From positions 1 through 63,292 of the forward strand of contig CACWUS010000006.1 of NCBI GenBank assembly GCA_902764145.1: a stretch of DNA of 63,292 nt, given 5' to 3'. Position 1 is the first letter of the stretch. The number at the start of each line of letters is the position of its first letter. This DNA is from an uncultured Erysipelotrichaceae bacterium. Its GTDB lineage: Bacteria; Bacillota_I; Bacilli_A; RF39; UBA660. The translations under genes and the position numbers were made by a program. Positions 1 through 8,568 of the stretch are shown here, one piece after another. The notes beneath the pieces were generated by a model that did not search any database, was not told where the DNA came from, and saw only the letters and a program-made list of their open reading frames with translations.

Positions 1-21
1 TGGTTTAAAGTGTTTTCCCAT
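1..21 (-). CDS. Start of an unidentified protein (7 codons visible)
   Basis: An ATG at 19-21 on the minus strand opens MGKHFKP and runs off the left edge. A strong ribosome binding site (AAGGAGGT) lies about 12 nt upstream, at 34-41. It sits just downstream of the sigma factor gene and may be co-transcribed with it. Seven residues are too few to identify the product. Confidence 0.55.
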
Positions 22-103
22 ATAAAAATAGTACCTCCTTTCTTGAGATACTATTATATATCTACTTTTTTAAAGTGTCCAAAATAGGGTTCACTTCATA
101 TTT

Positions 104-1438
104 CTATCTACTTAATCTTCTTGAATATTCTCTATAAGGACTTTTATATTCATTGTTATATCTTGTTGCTTCAGAAAATGGATCAATTTCATAAGAAGCA
201 GTAGGATCAAATTGTCTAATTTCTCTTCTACGTTTTAATCTTCTTAAAGCTCTTGCTTCTATTTGTCTTACTCTTTCTCTTGTTACTCCAAGCATTTTAC
301 CAACTTCTTCAAGTGTATAACAACTTCCATCTGCAAATCCAAATCTATATTTAATTACATACATTTCTCTAGGATTTAATACAGTTCCATTAAATAAAAC
401 ATCTCTAAATTCTTCATTATATAAATCTCTTATGACATGATCATTAGCAGCAGAAGAATCTTCAACAAAATCAGCTAGTGTAGAATCTTCTTCTTCACCT
501 ACTGGAGTTGATAAAGATACAGTATCTTGCACGCTTAAATAAAGTTCAACTTTATCCACAGGCATATCTAATGTATCTGATATTTCATAAGAATTTGGTG
601 TTTCTCCATATTGTTCTTCATACTGTTTAATAAATCTTTTGATTTTTAAAATATCTTCATGAGCATGAACTGGTATTCTTATATTTCTTGATTGATCAGC
701 AATACCACGTGTTATAGCTTGTCTAATCCACCAGGTAGCATAAGTTGAAAATCTGTAACCCTTTTTATAATCAAATTTATCAACAGCTTTTAATAAACCT
801 TCATTACCATTACCAATTAAATCAAGGAAATCAAGACCTCTACCAATGTATCTTTTAGCTACACTGACAACTAGTTTTAAATTGCTTTCCGCTAATTGTT
901 TTTTAGCTTCTTCATCATGTTCATCTTTTCTCTTTGCAAGTTCACATTCTTCTTCATAAGTTAAGATTTTATGATTTAATTCATTTAAATACAATTTTAA
1001 TAAATCTAAATCACTTCCGTTAGCTTTAGCAGATTTATAACTTGTATATATAGTATCAGTATTATAATAATCCTTTTTGTTTCCTTCTTCACTAGATGAA
1101 TATTCACCTAAATCTTCTTCTATATTATTAATTACAATATATGCACTATTAATTGCTTCTAAAACTTTATTTGAAAGTAATTTATTAAAATCTTTATCAT
1201 GTCTCATAACAACAATCATATTATTTAATTTGTTAGATTTTCTTAATAAAATATCACTATCTAATATAGATATATCTGTAAGTTCATTTGCTTTTAAAAA
1301 TTCTAATAACTTTTTATAGTTCTTATATTGAGTAGTCATAGAATTATCTAATTCAAACTCTTTCTCTACAAAACCTATAATTAAATCAATTTGTTCAGTA
1401 GTCATTTCTTTTGGTTCTATTATTTTCTTATTTAACAT
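104..1438 (-). CDS. sigA: RNA polymerase sigma-70 factor, primary (RpoD/SigA) type
   Basis: This is a promoter-recognition subunit of RNA polymerase, 444 residues. From about residue 145 the protein shows regions 1.2 to 4.2 in order: [21 protein letters not shown], the region 2.4 signature [19 protein letters not shown], and a region 4.2 helix-turn-helix [20 protein letters not shown]. The first ~140 residues are not the usual region 1.1. There is also a ~40-residue tail after region 4 that most SigA proteins lack. Region 2 has small departures (GNGNEGLL for QEGNIGL), so an alternative group 2 sigma is possible. A consensus promoter lies upstream and the GGGGG ribosome site fits the ATG. Confidence 0.88.
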   Translation of the reverse strand: MLNKKIIEPKEMTTEQIDLIIGFVEKEFELDNSMTTQYKNYKKLLEFLKANELTDISILDSDILLRKSNKLNNMIVVMRHDKDFNKLLSNKVLEAINSAYIVINNIEEDLGEYSSSEEGNKKDYYNTDTIYTSYKSAKANGSDLDLLKLYLNELNHKILTYEEECELAKRKDEHDEEAKKQLAESNLKLVVSVAKRYIGRGLDFLDLIGNGNEGLLKAVDKFDYKKGYRFSTYATWWIRQAITRGIADQSRNIRIPVHAHEDILKIKRFIKQYEEQYGETPNSYEISDTLDMPVDKVELYLSVQDTVSLSTPVGEEEDSTLADFVEDSSAANDHVIRDLYNEEFRDVLFNGTVLNPREMYVIKYRFGFADGSCYTLEEVGKMLGVTRERVRQIEARALRRLKRRREIRQFDPTASYEIDPFSEATRYNNEYKSPYREYSRRLSR

Positions 1439-1468
1439 TAAAAATTCCCCCTTTTTAAAATCGTATAG

Positions 1469-1497
1469 ATTATACCATATTTTAATTAATTTGTCAA
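1469..1497 (-). promoter_or_regulatory. SigA-type promoter of the sigma factor gene
   Basis: On the minus strand TTGACA (1492-1497) and TATAAT (1469-1474) are separated by exactly 17 nt, a full consensus match about 30 nt before the sigma factor ATG. Confidence 0.85.
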
Positions 1498-1527
1498 TTT
1501 TATTCTTATTTATAATATAAAATGAAG

Positions 1528-2313
1528 CTATTTAAAAGCTTCATTTACCAGTTTAGAAACATCAAAATTAATATTATTTTTATCTTTATTTGTAATATAT
1601 GCTATGTATTCTATATTACCATCTCCACCTTTTATTGGAGAATAATCTATTGCTTTTAAATAAAAGTAATATTTATTGAAAACATTAATCATATTATTAA
1701 TTATACTTTCATGAATACTTTTGTTTAGTATAATTCCTTTATATTTATTAGCAATTTCTTTTCCACATTCAAATTGTGGTTTTATTAAACAAATAATATC
1801 TGTTTTTATATTTTCTTTATATATTTTTTCAATTATTATTGATAAAGATATAAATGACACATCACAAGTTATTATATCAATATTTTTAAAATAAGAATGT
1901 TCTAAATATTTAAAGTTTGTTTGTTCATGTAAATCTATTCTTTTATCATTTCTTAATGATTCATGAAGTACATTTGTACCAACATCAATAGCCACTATCC
2001 TCTTAGCGCCATGCTTTAATGCGCAATCACAAAATCCTCCAGTTGAAGAACCAATATCCATAACTATTTTATCTTTAAAATCTATATCAAATACATTTAT
2101 TGCTTTTTCTAATTTTAATCCACCACGTGATACATATTTAAGCTTATCATTTTCAAGTAAAGATATTTTATCATCATCACTTACCATGTAATTACATTTA
2201 CTAACTATTTTATCATTTACTTTTACTAATGAAGAATTAATAAGTTCTTGACTTTTACTTCTAGAAGAAACTAAACCTCTATTTACTAATACTTTATCTA
2301 ATCTTTCTTTCAT
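1528..2313 (-). CDS. tlyA: TlyA family rRNA 2'-O-methyltransferase (hemolysin TlyA-like)
   Basis: 261 residues, the usual TlyA length. An N-terminal S4 RNA-binding domain ([22 protein letters not shown]) precedes a Rossmann methyltransferase of the RrmJ/FtsJ type. The SAM-binding glycine motif is [12 protein letters not shown], followed by [16 protein letters not shown] and IKPQFECG. TlyA enzymes methylate cytidine 2'-hydroxyls in 16S/23S rRNA. In Gram-positives the gene often sits near isoprenoid or recN genes, which are absent here. It lies 13 nt after the C39-like peptidase gene and has its own good ribosome site (AGGAGTAT), so the two probably form a short operon. Confidence 0.88.
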   Translation of the reverse strand: MKERLDKVLVNRGLVSSRSKSQELINSSLVKVNDKIVSKCNYMVSDDDKISLLENDKLKYVSRGGLKLEKAINVFDIDFKDKIVMDIGSSTGGFCDCALKHGAKRIVAIDVGTNVLHESLRNDKRIDLHEQTNFKYLEHSYFKNIDIITCDVSFISLSIIIEKIYKENIKTDIICLIKPQFECGKEIANKYKGIILNKSIHESIINNMINVFNKYYFYLKAIDYSPIKGGDGNIEYIAYITNKDKNNINFDVSKLVNEAFK

Positions 2314-2326
2314 AATATACTCCTAA

Positions 2327-2935
2327 TCATTTAAAGTAAATAAATCCACCTTCTTTATTGCTAGTTAGTAACCATAATCCTAAATTTATTTCCTTTAAAA
2401 TGCCGCCATCAGTTATTATTGAATTCAATGTATCTGTGTCTTTTTCATATTTGATTCCTACGATACAAACCCAATGCCAAGAATCTAATAGTTTTTCTTT
2501 TCCATTATTTAAATTTAAAAAAGCTACAGGATGATTATTTTCTAATGCACAGAAAATATAATTATATACTTCTTCATTACTAGGCCTATTCTTTTTGTTT
2601 TTAGATATTAATAATTCAACTTTTTCATTAAGACTTATATTATTGTCATTAATATACTTAACAAAACCTTGTGAATAATAATCTAATTTATTTACTCCAA
2701 ATTTTCCTGGAGTAATGTAATTCCACATATCTTCCATTAATTCTAAAAATTCTTTTTTTGTATATTTTATGCTATTATCTTTTATTCTTTTTTCAAACAT
2801 AATTATAGTTGATGCAGTAGTTGGAGCACATCCAGATAATCTTTGTATATATTTTTTATACCACTCTTGATCTCCACCATATGTATTATCATCAATTTTT
2901 AATAATTCATAATTTAGTTTTATTTCTTTTTTCAT
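2327..2935 (-). CDS. C39-like (papain-fold) peptidase family protein, cytoplasmic
   Basis: About 202 residues. The pattern YIQRLSGCAPTTAS (candidate catalytic Cys) followed late by DSWHWVCIVGI (candidate His) is that of peptidase_C39-like proteins of Firmicutes. No signal peptide or membrane segment is visible, so it probably acts in the cytoplasm. Substrate unknown. An in-frame ATG four codons upstream exists, but GGTG with 6-nt spacing favours the ATG at 2933-2935. It is followed closely by tlyA. Confidence 0.6.
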   Translation of the reverse strand: MKKEIKLNYELLKIDDNTYGGDQEWYKKYIQRLSGCAPTTASTIIMFEKRIKDNSIKYTKKEFLELMEDMWNYITPGKFGVNKLDYYSQGFVKYINDNNISLNEKVELLISKNKKNRPSNEEVYNYIFCALENNHPVAFLNLNNGKEKLLDSWHWVCIVGIKYEKDTDTLNSIITDGGILKEINLGLWLLTSNKEGGFIYFK

Positions 2936-2947
2936 AAAACACACCAT

Positions 2948-3216
2948 AGATATTTTATCATTTATTTAATAATCAATTAAAAATTAACAATTATTTTTAC
3001 GAAAATATTGTAAATAATATCAATTAAAAAATGCCTATTTCTGGATGTTTAAAAGTAACGAAAATTTTTTGTTTGAATTATATGTAATAGTTTGAAATGC
3101 CATTATTTTATTAATTATATATGATATCATCTTAATAATGAATAAGATTAATACAAATTAAAAATCATGTCTTATGACATGATTTATTTATAGATAATCA
3201 CTTATTTATCGAACAA
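2948..3216. other. Intergenic region with a terminator and a degenerate tRNA-terminator-like motif
   Basis: No credible gene. It holds the terminator at 3162-3185. At 3028-3050 there is a degenerate copy of the hairpin motif that follows tRNA-Arg at 40601-40624 (shared AAAAAATGCCTATTTCT). That may be a scar of an older integration. Confidence 0.4.
3162..3185 (-). terminator. Intrinsic terminator of the 3217-3855 gene
   Basis: Hairpin AAATCATGTC/GACATGATTT with a T-rich run on the minus strand, 30 nt past the stop codon. Confidence 0.7.
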
Positions 3217-3855
3217 TTATTGAGTATAATTTACATCATACTTAGAAATATTAGGATTGCTTTTAAAATCTTCAGGAATGATTTGATTTATATAAGCTTT
3301 TTTATATAAATTAATACTATTTACACTGGTAGATGATTTTAAATTCTTTCCAAGTTCAATTATTCTTGATGGCTCTGATACTTCCAATATATTTTCATCA
3401 TTCCATACAGAAGGAAGTAAAATATAATAATTTCCTGGAACCAACATTTTACCATTATCTAAAAACGTATAACTATCTTCATCTTTGTTTATTCCACCAT
3501 AATGCATAAATTCAATAGGTTTATTTGTAACTAAACTTCCTTTTATATTATCTATTATTGTTATTTCATATATAGTATATGGACTATAAATGGTTTTTGT
3601 TTCTTTTCCATCAGCTGAAATTTCCACTTCAATCGGATTCTTGTATTCTGTTCTCAAAACCTTGTTAACTTTAGCAACAAAAGCATATTGGCTTATTCCA
3701 ATTGCTTCTTCAGGTGTAGATGTATCATATAGCCACATAGCTGATGATCTATAAATAGGCATTTCTTTTTTATTATTATTGTTATTTATTAATATAATTC
3801 CATACAATGAAAGAATAATGGATAGAATAATTATAACTGAAACTTTCTTATTCAT
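3217..3855 (-). CDS. Exported or membrane-anchored protein of unknown function
   Basis: 212 residues. An N-terminal hydrophobic segment (residues 4-24, VSVIIILSIILSLYGIILI) after MNKK is an uncleaved anchor or signal peptide. The rest is soluble with alternating beta-type segments (YAFVAKVNKVL, YTIYEITIIDNIKG, PIEFMHYGG, PGNYYILLP). This layout is like small exported proteins that carry one OB- or Ig-like domain. Family not recognised. It sits between the tRNA-derived attachment remnant and the tlyA pair, with its own terminator downstream and an AGGAG ribosome site. Confidence 0.7.
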   Translation of the reverse strand: MNKKVSVIIILSIILSLYGIILINNNNNKKEMPIYRSSAMWLYDTSTPEEAIGISQYAFVAKVNKVLRTEYKNPIEVEISADGKETKTIYSPYTIYEITIIDNIKGSLVTNKPIEFMHYGGINKDEDSYTFLDNGKMLVPGNYYILLPSVWNDENILEVSEPSRIIELGKNLKSSTSVNSINLYKKAYINQIIPEDFKSNPNISKYDVNYTQ

Positions 3856-3871
3856 TATATTCTCCTTTCTT

Positions 3872-4144
3872 TTAATAGTTATTGTTATACATATAATTAT
3901 AATTTAATTTTTCTTCATTGCGAAGAACATTATTTGAAGTGTTTTTAATAACCATTTTATAGGCAATGTATGAATCAACTTTATTAAATCTTAAGTCTAA
4001 ATCAACATTTAATTCATTTGCACTTGCAGGTTTAACAATTTCCACATTGTTATTTTCTTGTAGTTTAATAGACTCAATGTAAATATTCTCTTTTGCTATT
4101 ACTAAATATGGAATAAATAATAGTATAAATAATAATTTTTTCAT
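3872..4144 (-). CDS. Short secreted protein, possibly truncated
   Basis: 90 residues from the ATG at 4142-4144 (GGTGAG ribosome site). A signal peptide (MKKLLFILLFIPYLVIAKE) is followed by a short beta-like segment ending YNYMYNNNY. The conceptual frame extends upstream to 4291, but that part translates the tRNA remnant and is not real. The mature part reads like the first strand pair of a larger exported protein (IYIESIKLQENNNVEIVKPA, YKMVIKNTSNN), so the gene may be a 3'-truncated remnant. It lies directly next to the element's attachment site. Confidence 0.5.
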   Translation of the reverse strand: MKKLLFILLFIPYLVIAKENIYIESIKLQENNNVEIVKPASANELNVDLDLRFNKVDSYIAYKMVIKNTSNNVLRNEEKLNYNYMYNNNY

Positions 4145-4207
4145 ATACTCACCATTATTATTATAATATATATTCATTCTTGTATCAATTCTTAAAAAAC
4201 AATAAAA

Positions 4208-4228
4208 AAATGCTTTTTTCAAGCATTT
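4208..4228 (-). terminator. Terminator behind the tRNA-Arg remnant
   Basis: Hairpin AAATGCTT/AAGCATTT followed by A/T-rich sequence. It lies 13 nt past the CCA end of the displaced tRNA 3' half, as expected if it was the original tRNA terminator. Confidence 0.55.
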
Positions 4229-4240
4229 TATTATTTTAAG

Positions 4241-4287
4241 TGGTGTCCTCGGCACGATTCGAACGTGTGACCGACGGCTTAGAAGGC
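4241..4287 (-). other. Displaced 3' half of tRNA-Arg (element attachment site, left)
   Basis: On the minus strand this reads as the anticodon loop to CCA end of tRNA-Arg(TCT). It matches the intact tRNA at 40640-40716 over the core and the acceptor stem but differs in the T-stem (ACACG/CGTGC with an A-C mismatch). The 5' half is missing. The 20-bp identical core is 4268-4287. This is the host-side 3' half displaced by integration of the 36 kb element. Confidence 0.85.
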
Positions 4288-4356
4288 ACAAAAATATATT
4301 AAGGTCATATTAATTTTTACTTATATTACTAGTTTATAATTAAATAGTAAATCAAG

Positions 4357-4381
4357 ATGTGCCATAAAAATGTGCCATTTT
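4357..4381. repeat. 25-bp direct repeat, left copy (tandem ATGTGCCAT)
   Basis: Two ATGTGCCAT units separated by AAAA, followed by TTT. An identical 25-bp copy lies at 40494-40518 in the same orientation, near the other end of the element. Candidate integrase arm-type or accessory binding sites. Confidence 0.65.
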
Positions 4382-4507
4382 TTATAAAAATAAGTAAAAG
4401 TTAAAAAACTTAAAAAAATAATGACTAAAACTGTAAATGTTTGCTTGTTTTTATTAGGTTTATGTGATATCATCTAGTGTATAAGCGGTCGCGGTCTAGA
4501 ACAAATA

Positions 4508-4805
4508 AAAAATCATGTTCTAAAAACATGACTTCTTATATGAGGTAGTTAGCACCTACCCAGAACTAGAGAATAACAATGTTTATTCAAAAAATACAAA
4601 AATACAAAACTAATTTACTCCTATTCTCTATTTATATACTAACACAAAAATCATTTTTGTGTCAATGGTTATATTAGCAGAATAATGTATATTAGTCAAC
4701 CAAAAGAAAGGAGATAATATGCATTTTTTTACTTGAATTAAAGCATCTAACTAGTCTTTAGGTGCAAACTACCTCTAATATCGAAAAGAAAGAGGTAATA
4801 AAATT
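4508..4805. repeat. Nested inverted repeats upstream of the CBASS operon
   Basis: The 4292-4805 stretch has no sizeable gene. It holds a hairpin (TCATGTT/AACATGA, about 4513-4532), a 16-bp inverted repeat with one mismatch (4542-4557 against 4760-4775) and an inner inverted repeat AGAGAATA/TATTCTCT near 4566-4630. A 5-codon ORF with a good ribosome site (AAGGAGATAAT then ATG) lies near 4719. This may be a structured leader of the CBASS operon or a small miniature-transposon-like insertion. Confidence 0.45.
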
Positions 4806-5927
4806 ATGGATAAAAATAAAATAAATGATATGTACTCAAGAATCGCAGAAGAATTAGCAATTAGCTCTGCTGTTTTTGATGATGCTACAACTAGCTATAA
4901 AGCTGTTGGTGAATACTTAAGTAATAATTTAGGATATGAAGTAGATATATATCCACAAGGATCAATGGCTCTTGGAACTACAGTTAAGCCAATAAATGAT
5001 GATGACGATTATGATTTAGATATGGTTTGCATATTAGATGAAAATATCAAAGACCCAAAAACACTAAAAAATATCGTTGGAGATTCACTTAAAGAAAGTG
5101 ATAGATATCATAGTATGTTAGGTGATGAAAAGAAAAGATGCTGGAGAATAAATTATAAAGGTAAAAAGTTCCATTTAGATATTGTTCCTGCTAATACTCT
5201 ACAAGGAACAAATTTAAGAATAACTAACAAGGATGAAAAAGGAATTTATACTTTTACTGAATCAAATCCTAAAGGCTACATTGATTGGTTTCAAAAAAAA
5301 CAATTAAATGAAAAACAAAATATTATAAAAAAATACAGAGAAAAGTATTCTAATAATATTGAACCTTTAGATGAAACTAAAATACATACAAATCTACAAA
5401 AGTCTATAATGTTATTGAAAAGACATAGAGATATTATGTATTTAGATGAAAAAATAAACATTGATAATAAACCAATTTCTATAATAATTACAACAATCAT
5501 GGCAGAATTATATGATGAAAATGATAGTATTTTAGACTTACTTTACAAGTTTGCTTTTAAATTTGAGTCATGTTTTGAATATGATGCATACGGAAATATT
5601 ATAATTAAAAATCCAGTAAACAGTAAAGAAAACTTCGCTGATAAATGGATAACTCATCCAGAAAGAAAAGACGCATTCTATACTTGGGTAAAAAAAGTAA
5701 AAGCTGATTTAATAGAATCTAATTTTCTTGGTTTAAATGGGCAAATTGAACAAGCTGATTATTTAAAAAGTATATTTGGAACTACAGTTATTGTTAATGT
5801 TTATAAGTCAAAAACTTTAGAATACAAAAATTCTTCTGCTAAATATATTAATAATAAAGGGACTCCTACTCTATCAACTACAAAAACAGATACTAAAATA
5901 GGAGGTCATACATATTATGGATATTAA
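4806..5927 (+). CDS. CBASS CD-NTase (cyclic oligonucleotide synthase)
   Basis: 373 residues with a nucleotidyltransferase core. Glycine-serine motif QGSMALGTT (G52-S53), first metal-binding pair DYDLD (D70, D72) and third acidic residue in KFHLDIVPA (D125) are all present, so the enzyme should be active. CD-NTases make a cyclic di- or trinucleotide on phage infection that activates the partner effector. The C-terminus is flexible and ends GGHTYYGY, consistent with a tail modified by an E2-type partner. It heads a three-gene operon on the opposite strand to almost everything else in the element. The next gene overlaps it by 11 nt. The nucleotide product cannot be read from sequence. Confidence 0.88.
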   Translation: MDKNKINDMYSRIAEELAISSAVFDDATTSYKAVGEYLSNNLGYEVDIYPQGSMALGTTVKPINDDDDYDLDMVCILDENIKDPKTLKNIVGDSLKESDRYHSMLGDEKKRCWRINYKGKKFHLDIVPANTLQGTNLRITNKDEKGIYTFTESNPKGYIDWFQKKQLNEKQNIIKKYREKYSNNIEPLDETKIHTNLQKSIMLLKRHRDIMYLDEKINIDNKPISIIITTIMAELYDENDSILDLLYKFAFKFESCFEYDAYGNIIIKNPVNSKENFADKWITHPERKDAFYTWVKKVKADLIESNFLGLNGQIEQADYLKSIFGTTVIVNVYKSKTLEYKNSSAKYINNKGTPTLSTTKTDTKIGGHTYYGY

Positions 5928-6357
5928 GATATTTAAGAAGAAGAAGAATCTAGCAGAACAATTAAATAGATTAAATAAAAAATATATACCACTACCAAAT
6001 AGTGGTATATATGGTAATGAACTTATATGGAAGCAATTAGTAAAACCAACCGAAGAATCAAAAGAATACTGTATTGAAGTAAAATATAATTATTCTATAC
6101 CTAAAGTTTATATAAATAACCAAGGTATCATGAAAGAAAAAGATGAAAAAATACCACATACATATGAAAGAAATTATATTGATAAAAATAAACAAATAGT
6201 TAGGCTTTGTTTATATTATCCCAAATATGGAGAATGGAAGAATTATATGTATATTGCTGATACAATAATACCTTGGACTATTGAATGGTTATATTATTAT
6301 GAAATGTGGCGTATTACTGGAGAATGGTTGGGAGGAGGAATTCATAATGAAAGCTAA
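5917..6357 (+). CDS. CBASS-associated E2-like (Cap2-short type) protein
   Basis: 146 residues. It has the pattern of the stand-alone bacterial E2 proteins of type II-short CBASS: PHTYE (H81), the presumed catalytic cysteine in VRLCLYYPKYGEW (C98), and the C-terminal signature ADTIIPWTIEWLYYYEMW..TGEWLGGGIH. In such systems the E2-like protein conjugates the C-terminus of the CD-NTase and raises its activity. No E1 or JAB protease is present. It overlaps the CD-NTase gene by 11 nt and the effector gene by 11 nt, so all three are translationally coupled. Confidence 0.75.
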   Translation: MDIKIFKKKKNLAEQLNRLNKKYIPLPNSGIYGNELIWKQLVKPTEESKEYCIEVKYNYSIPKVYINNQGIMKEKDEKIPHTYERNYIDKNKQIVRLCLYYPKYGEWKNYMYIADTIIPWTIEWLYYYEMWRITGEWLGGGIHNES

Positions 6358-7144
6358 AAAATGGTTAAGAATATTATCACAACTATTATTACCTTTGATT
6401 ATTATATTTTGCTTTTGTTATTTTATTGCAAGAATAACTGAACTCAAAGCATTTGAAATACTATTTATCAAAATAAAATTTGATGATATACATAGTAAAG
6501 TAATAATAAAAATTCTAATATTTATATCATTGTTTCACACTTTAAGACATGGATATATAATAATAACAAATAATAAGGAAAAAGAATTGATTCCAACAGC
6601 AACATATGGAGATGTTCCTTTTGTATTTTATTATTTAGCATCTAGATTACTTAATATTAGAAAAATAAATTTAAAATGTAAACCTATTCCTTTACAATTT
6701 CAAGTTTTCAAACATAATGGACTATTTGATATAGTTTGTTTAACTGAAATAAAAGAAAAAGATGTAAAATATCAAATAGATGAAATTAAAGGAACAACTG
6801 ATACTATAAATATATTAATTGGAGATACATATGAGATAACTAAAGATCAAATACCAGTTCAACTCTTGAATAATAAAAGCATAATAATTAACAGAAAAAA
6901 AAGAGAAAACAGAAGTAGGTTCAATTCAAATGAATTAATAAAGATTATAAATTCTATACTAGAAAGAAATAAAAAATGTAAAGAATATAATTTATTTCTA
7001 TTTACAAATCCAGTAACTAACAGACGTTTATATAATGAAGTATTTAATACCACAACAGATGGCTTTATTATTAATGTATATAATGCAAAAAAAGTAAATG
7101 ATAAATGTTACTTCCAAGATAAAAAAGTTAAAATCGAATTATAG
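6347..7144 (+). CDS. Predicted CBASS membrane effector
   Basis: 265 residues from the ATG at 6347, preceded by GGAGGAGG. Two N-terminal transmembrane helices (LSQLLLPLIIIFCFCYFIA about residues 11-29 and VIIKILIFISLFHTL about 50-65) precede a ~190-residue cytoplasmic domain with alternating strands and helices (NILIGDTYEIT, SIIINRKK, YNLFLFTNPVTNRRLYNEV). Third gene of a CD-NTase/E2 operon, so by context it is the effector that senses the cyclic nucleotide and damages the membrane. The sensor domain does not match the SAVED, TIR-STING or patatin effectors I know, and Cap15 is not convincing. Confidence 0.65.
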   Translation: MKAKKWLRILSQLLLPLIIIFCFCYFIARITELKAFEILFIKIKFDDIHSKVIIKILIFISLFHTLRHGYIIITNNKEKELIPTATYGDVPFVFYYLASRLLNIRKINLKCKPIPLQFQVFKHNGLFDIVCLTEIKEKDVKYQIDEIKGTTDTINILIGDTYEITKDQIPVQLLNNKSIIINRKKRENRSRFNSNELIKIINSILERNKKCKEYNLFLFTNPVTNRRLYNEVFNTTTDGFIINVYNAKKVNDKCYFQDKKVKIEL

Positions 7145-7172
7145 AAAGAAGCTAATAACAAAGCTTCTTTTT
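7145..7172. terminator. Bidirectional terminator between CBASS operon and integrase
   Basis: Hairpin AAAGAAGCT/AGCTTCTTT with A and T runs on both sides, located between two convergent genes. Confidence 0.75.
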
Positions 7173-7173
7173 A

Positions 7174-8310
7174 TTATGAAATATCATCCATAATATTATC
7201 TATTGCATCAGCACTTTTATATTTATCTCCTTTGTATGTATGAGTATAAATATTCATTGTAGTATTGGTATTTGAATGCCCTAATCTTTCACTAACTAAT
7301 TTAATATCTACACCGCTATGAATTAGCATACTTGTTGATGAGTGCCTTAAATCATGAAAAGTAATTTTAGGTAAATTATATTTCTTAATTATTTTATTTA
7401 AAATATCAGTACAAGTATCAGGATGAATATGTGTTCCATTAATTGATGTAAATACTCTATTTTCATTAATCCACCTAGATTTGTTCTTCTTTTTGTACTC
7501 ATCTTGCCATTTTTTGTATTCTTTTAAGATATCAATACAATAATTACTTAAAGTTATTTCTCTGCAAGAATAAGAATTTTTAATTCCTTCCTCATCTACT
7601 ACTCCATTAACAACTTTTAGAGAATTATCTATTAACATTGTTCTATTGTTAAAATCTATATCGTTCCACTTTAAAGCACATATTTCACTTCTCCTTGCAC
7701 CACTATCAACTGCTAATGTTATTAAAGCTTTATATTTAATATTTTCATTTTGTAAACACTGATATAATTTTTTTATTTGGTGTATATCATAAAAATTTCG
7801 TTCACTCTTCATTCTTTTTGGTTTAATAGTATTTTGGTTAGGATTATTATCAACAAGTTGCCATTTTACAGCTTGTACAAACATTACATTTATTAATCTA
7901 TAATAATGCAGCAAAGTTTCAGGATTTCTTGTAGATTTTATTTCGCCTTTTTTTAATCTATGATAGAGACTATCAAGGGTATATGTATTAATCTTTTTTA
8001 ATTTTATATCACCTATCAATGGATTTATTTTAGAAAGCAGTTGTTTATAGCTCTTTATTGTCACATTTGAAACATTATCTAAACAATATTTTTTCAGGAA
8101 AATATTACTATATTCTTCAAAAGTTAAATCATTGATTATAATTCTTTCTCCCTTATGATAATATTTTTTTATAAGTTCTGCTTCTCTTAAGGTTGCATCT
8201 TTATAATTTCCATTAAAAATTTCTGTCTTTCTTTTCCTTTTTCCAAAAATATCAAATCCTAATTCTACAACAATTCTATATTTGTTTTCTCCAATTCTTT
8301 TACAACTCAT
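7174..8310 (-). CDS. int: Tyrosine recombinase (integrase) of the element
   Basis: 378 residues from the ATG at 8308-8310 (GGAGGTGG ribosome site); the frame extends further without a better start. An N-terminal arm-binding domain and SAM-like core-binding domain precede the catalytic domain. Catalytic residues are seen in order: SGARRSEI (Arg), HDLRHSS (His-x-x-Arg), ERLGHSN (His) and MNIYTHTY (Tyr). It catalyses site-specific integration into and excision from the tRNA-Arg gene. It resembles Tn916/ICE-type integrases and lies downstream of the excisionase gene, the usual ICE layout. Confidence 0.93.
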   Translation of the reverse strand: MSCKRIGENKYRIVVELGFDIFGKRKRKTEIFNGNYKDATLREAELIKKYYHKGERIIINDLTFEEYSNIFLKKYCLDNVSNVTIKSYKQLLSKINPLIGDIKLKKINTYTLDSLYHRLKKGEIKSTRNPETLLHYYRLINVMFVQAVKWQLVDNNPNQNTIKPKRMKSERNFYDIHQIKKLYQCLQNENIKYKALITLAVDSGARRSEICALKWNDIDFNNRTMLIDNSLKVVNGVVDEEGIKNSYSCREITLSNYCIDILKEYKKWQDEYKKKNKSRWINENRVFTSINGTHIHPDTCTDILNKIIKKYNLPKITFHDLRHSSTSMLIHSGVDIKLVSERLGHSNTNTTMNIYTHTYKGDKYKSADAIDNIMDDIS

Positions 8311-8329
8311 GATCCACCTCCAAATAAAA

Positions 8330-8351
8330 AACAATTGGTGAAACAATTGTT
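8330..8351 (-). terminator. Hairpin between excisionase and integrase genes
   Basis: AACAATTG/CAATTGTT followed by TTTTATTT on the minus strand. It could attenuate read-through from the conjugation operon into int. Confidence 0.5.
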
Positions 8352-8550
8352 ATACATCAAATAAGATATCATTTCTTTTTTCTTTTTTGCTTAAATCATT
8401 TATCCATTCGTTAATTTCATTGATATCAAACTTTAATCTATTCCCCAATCTAAAATAAGGTATACTTTTAGCTCTAACTAAGTTTCTAACAAATGATTCT
8501 GATAAATCTAAATATTTAGATATTTCTTTTAAACTATAAATATCTTTCAT
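8350..8550 (-). CDS. xis: Excisionase / AlpA-like DNA-binding protein
   Basis: 66 residues from the ATG at 8548-8550, placed 7 nt after GGAAG. A winged-helix MerR/excisionase domain covers nearly the whole protein (YSLKEISKYLDLSESFVRNLVRAKSIPYFRLGNRLKFDINEINEWI split over the fold). These proteins bend att DNA and steer the integrase towards excision. Its position 40 nt before int supports that role. Confidence 0.82.
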   Translation of the reverse strand: MKDIYSLKEISKYLDLSESFVRNLVRAKSIPYFRLGNRLKFDINEINEWINDLSKKEKRNDILFDV

Positions 8551-8568
8551 CTTATCACTTCCTTTCAA

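Noticed and set aside
4145-4291. Upstream extension of the 3872 ORF reading MCLLSRRSHVRIVPRTPLK
   Set aside because: This is translation of the displaced tRNA-Arg half and its terminator, a well-known artefact. The real start has a signal peptide and ribosome site at 4144.
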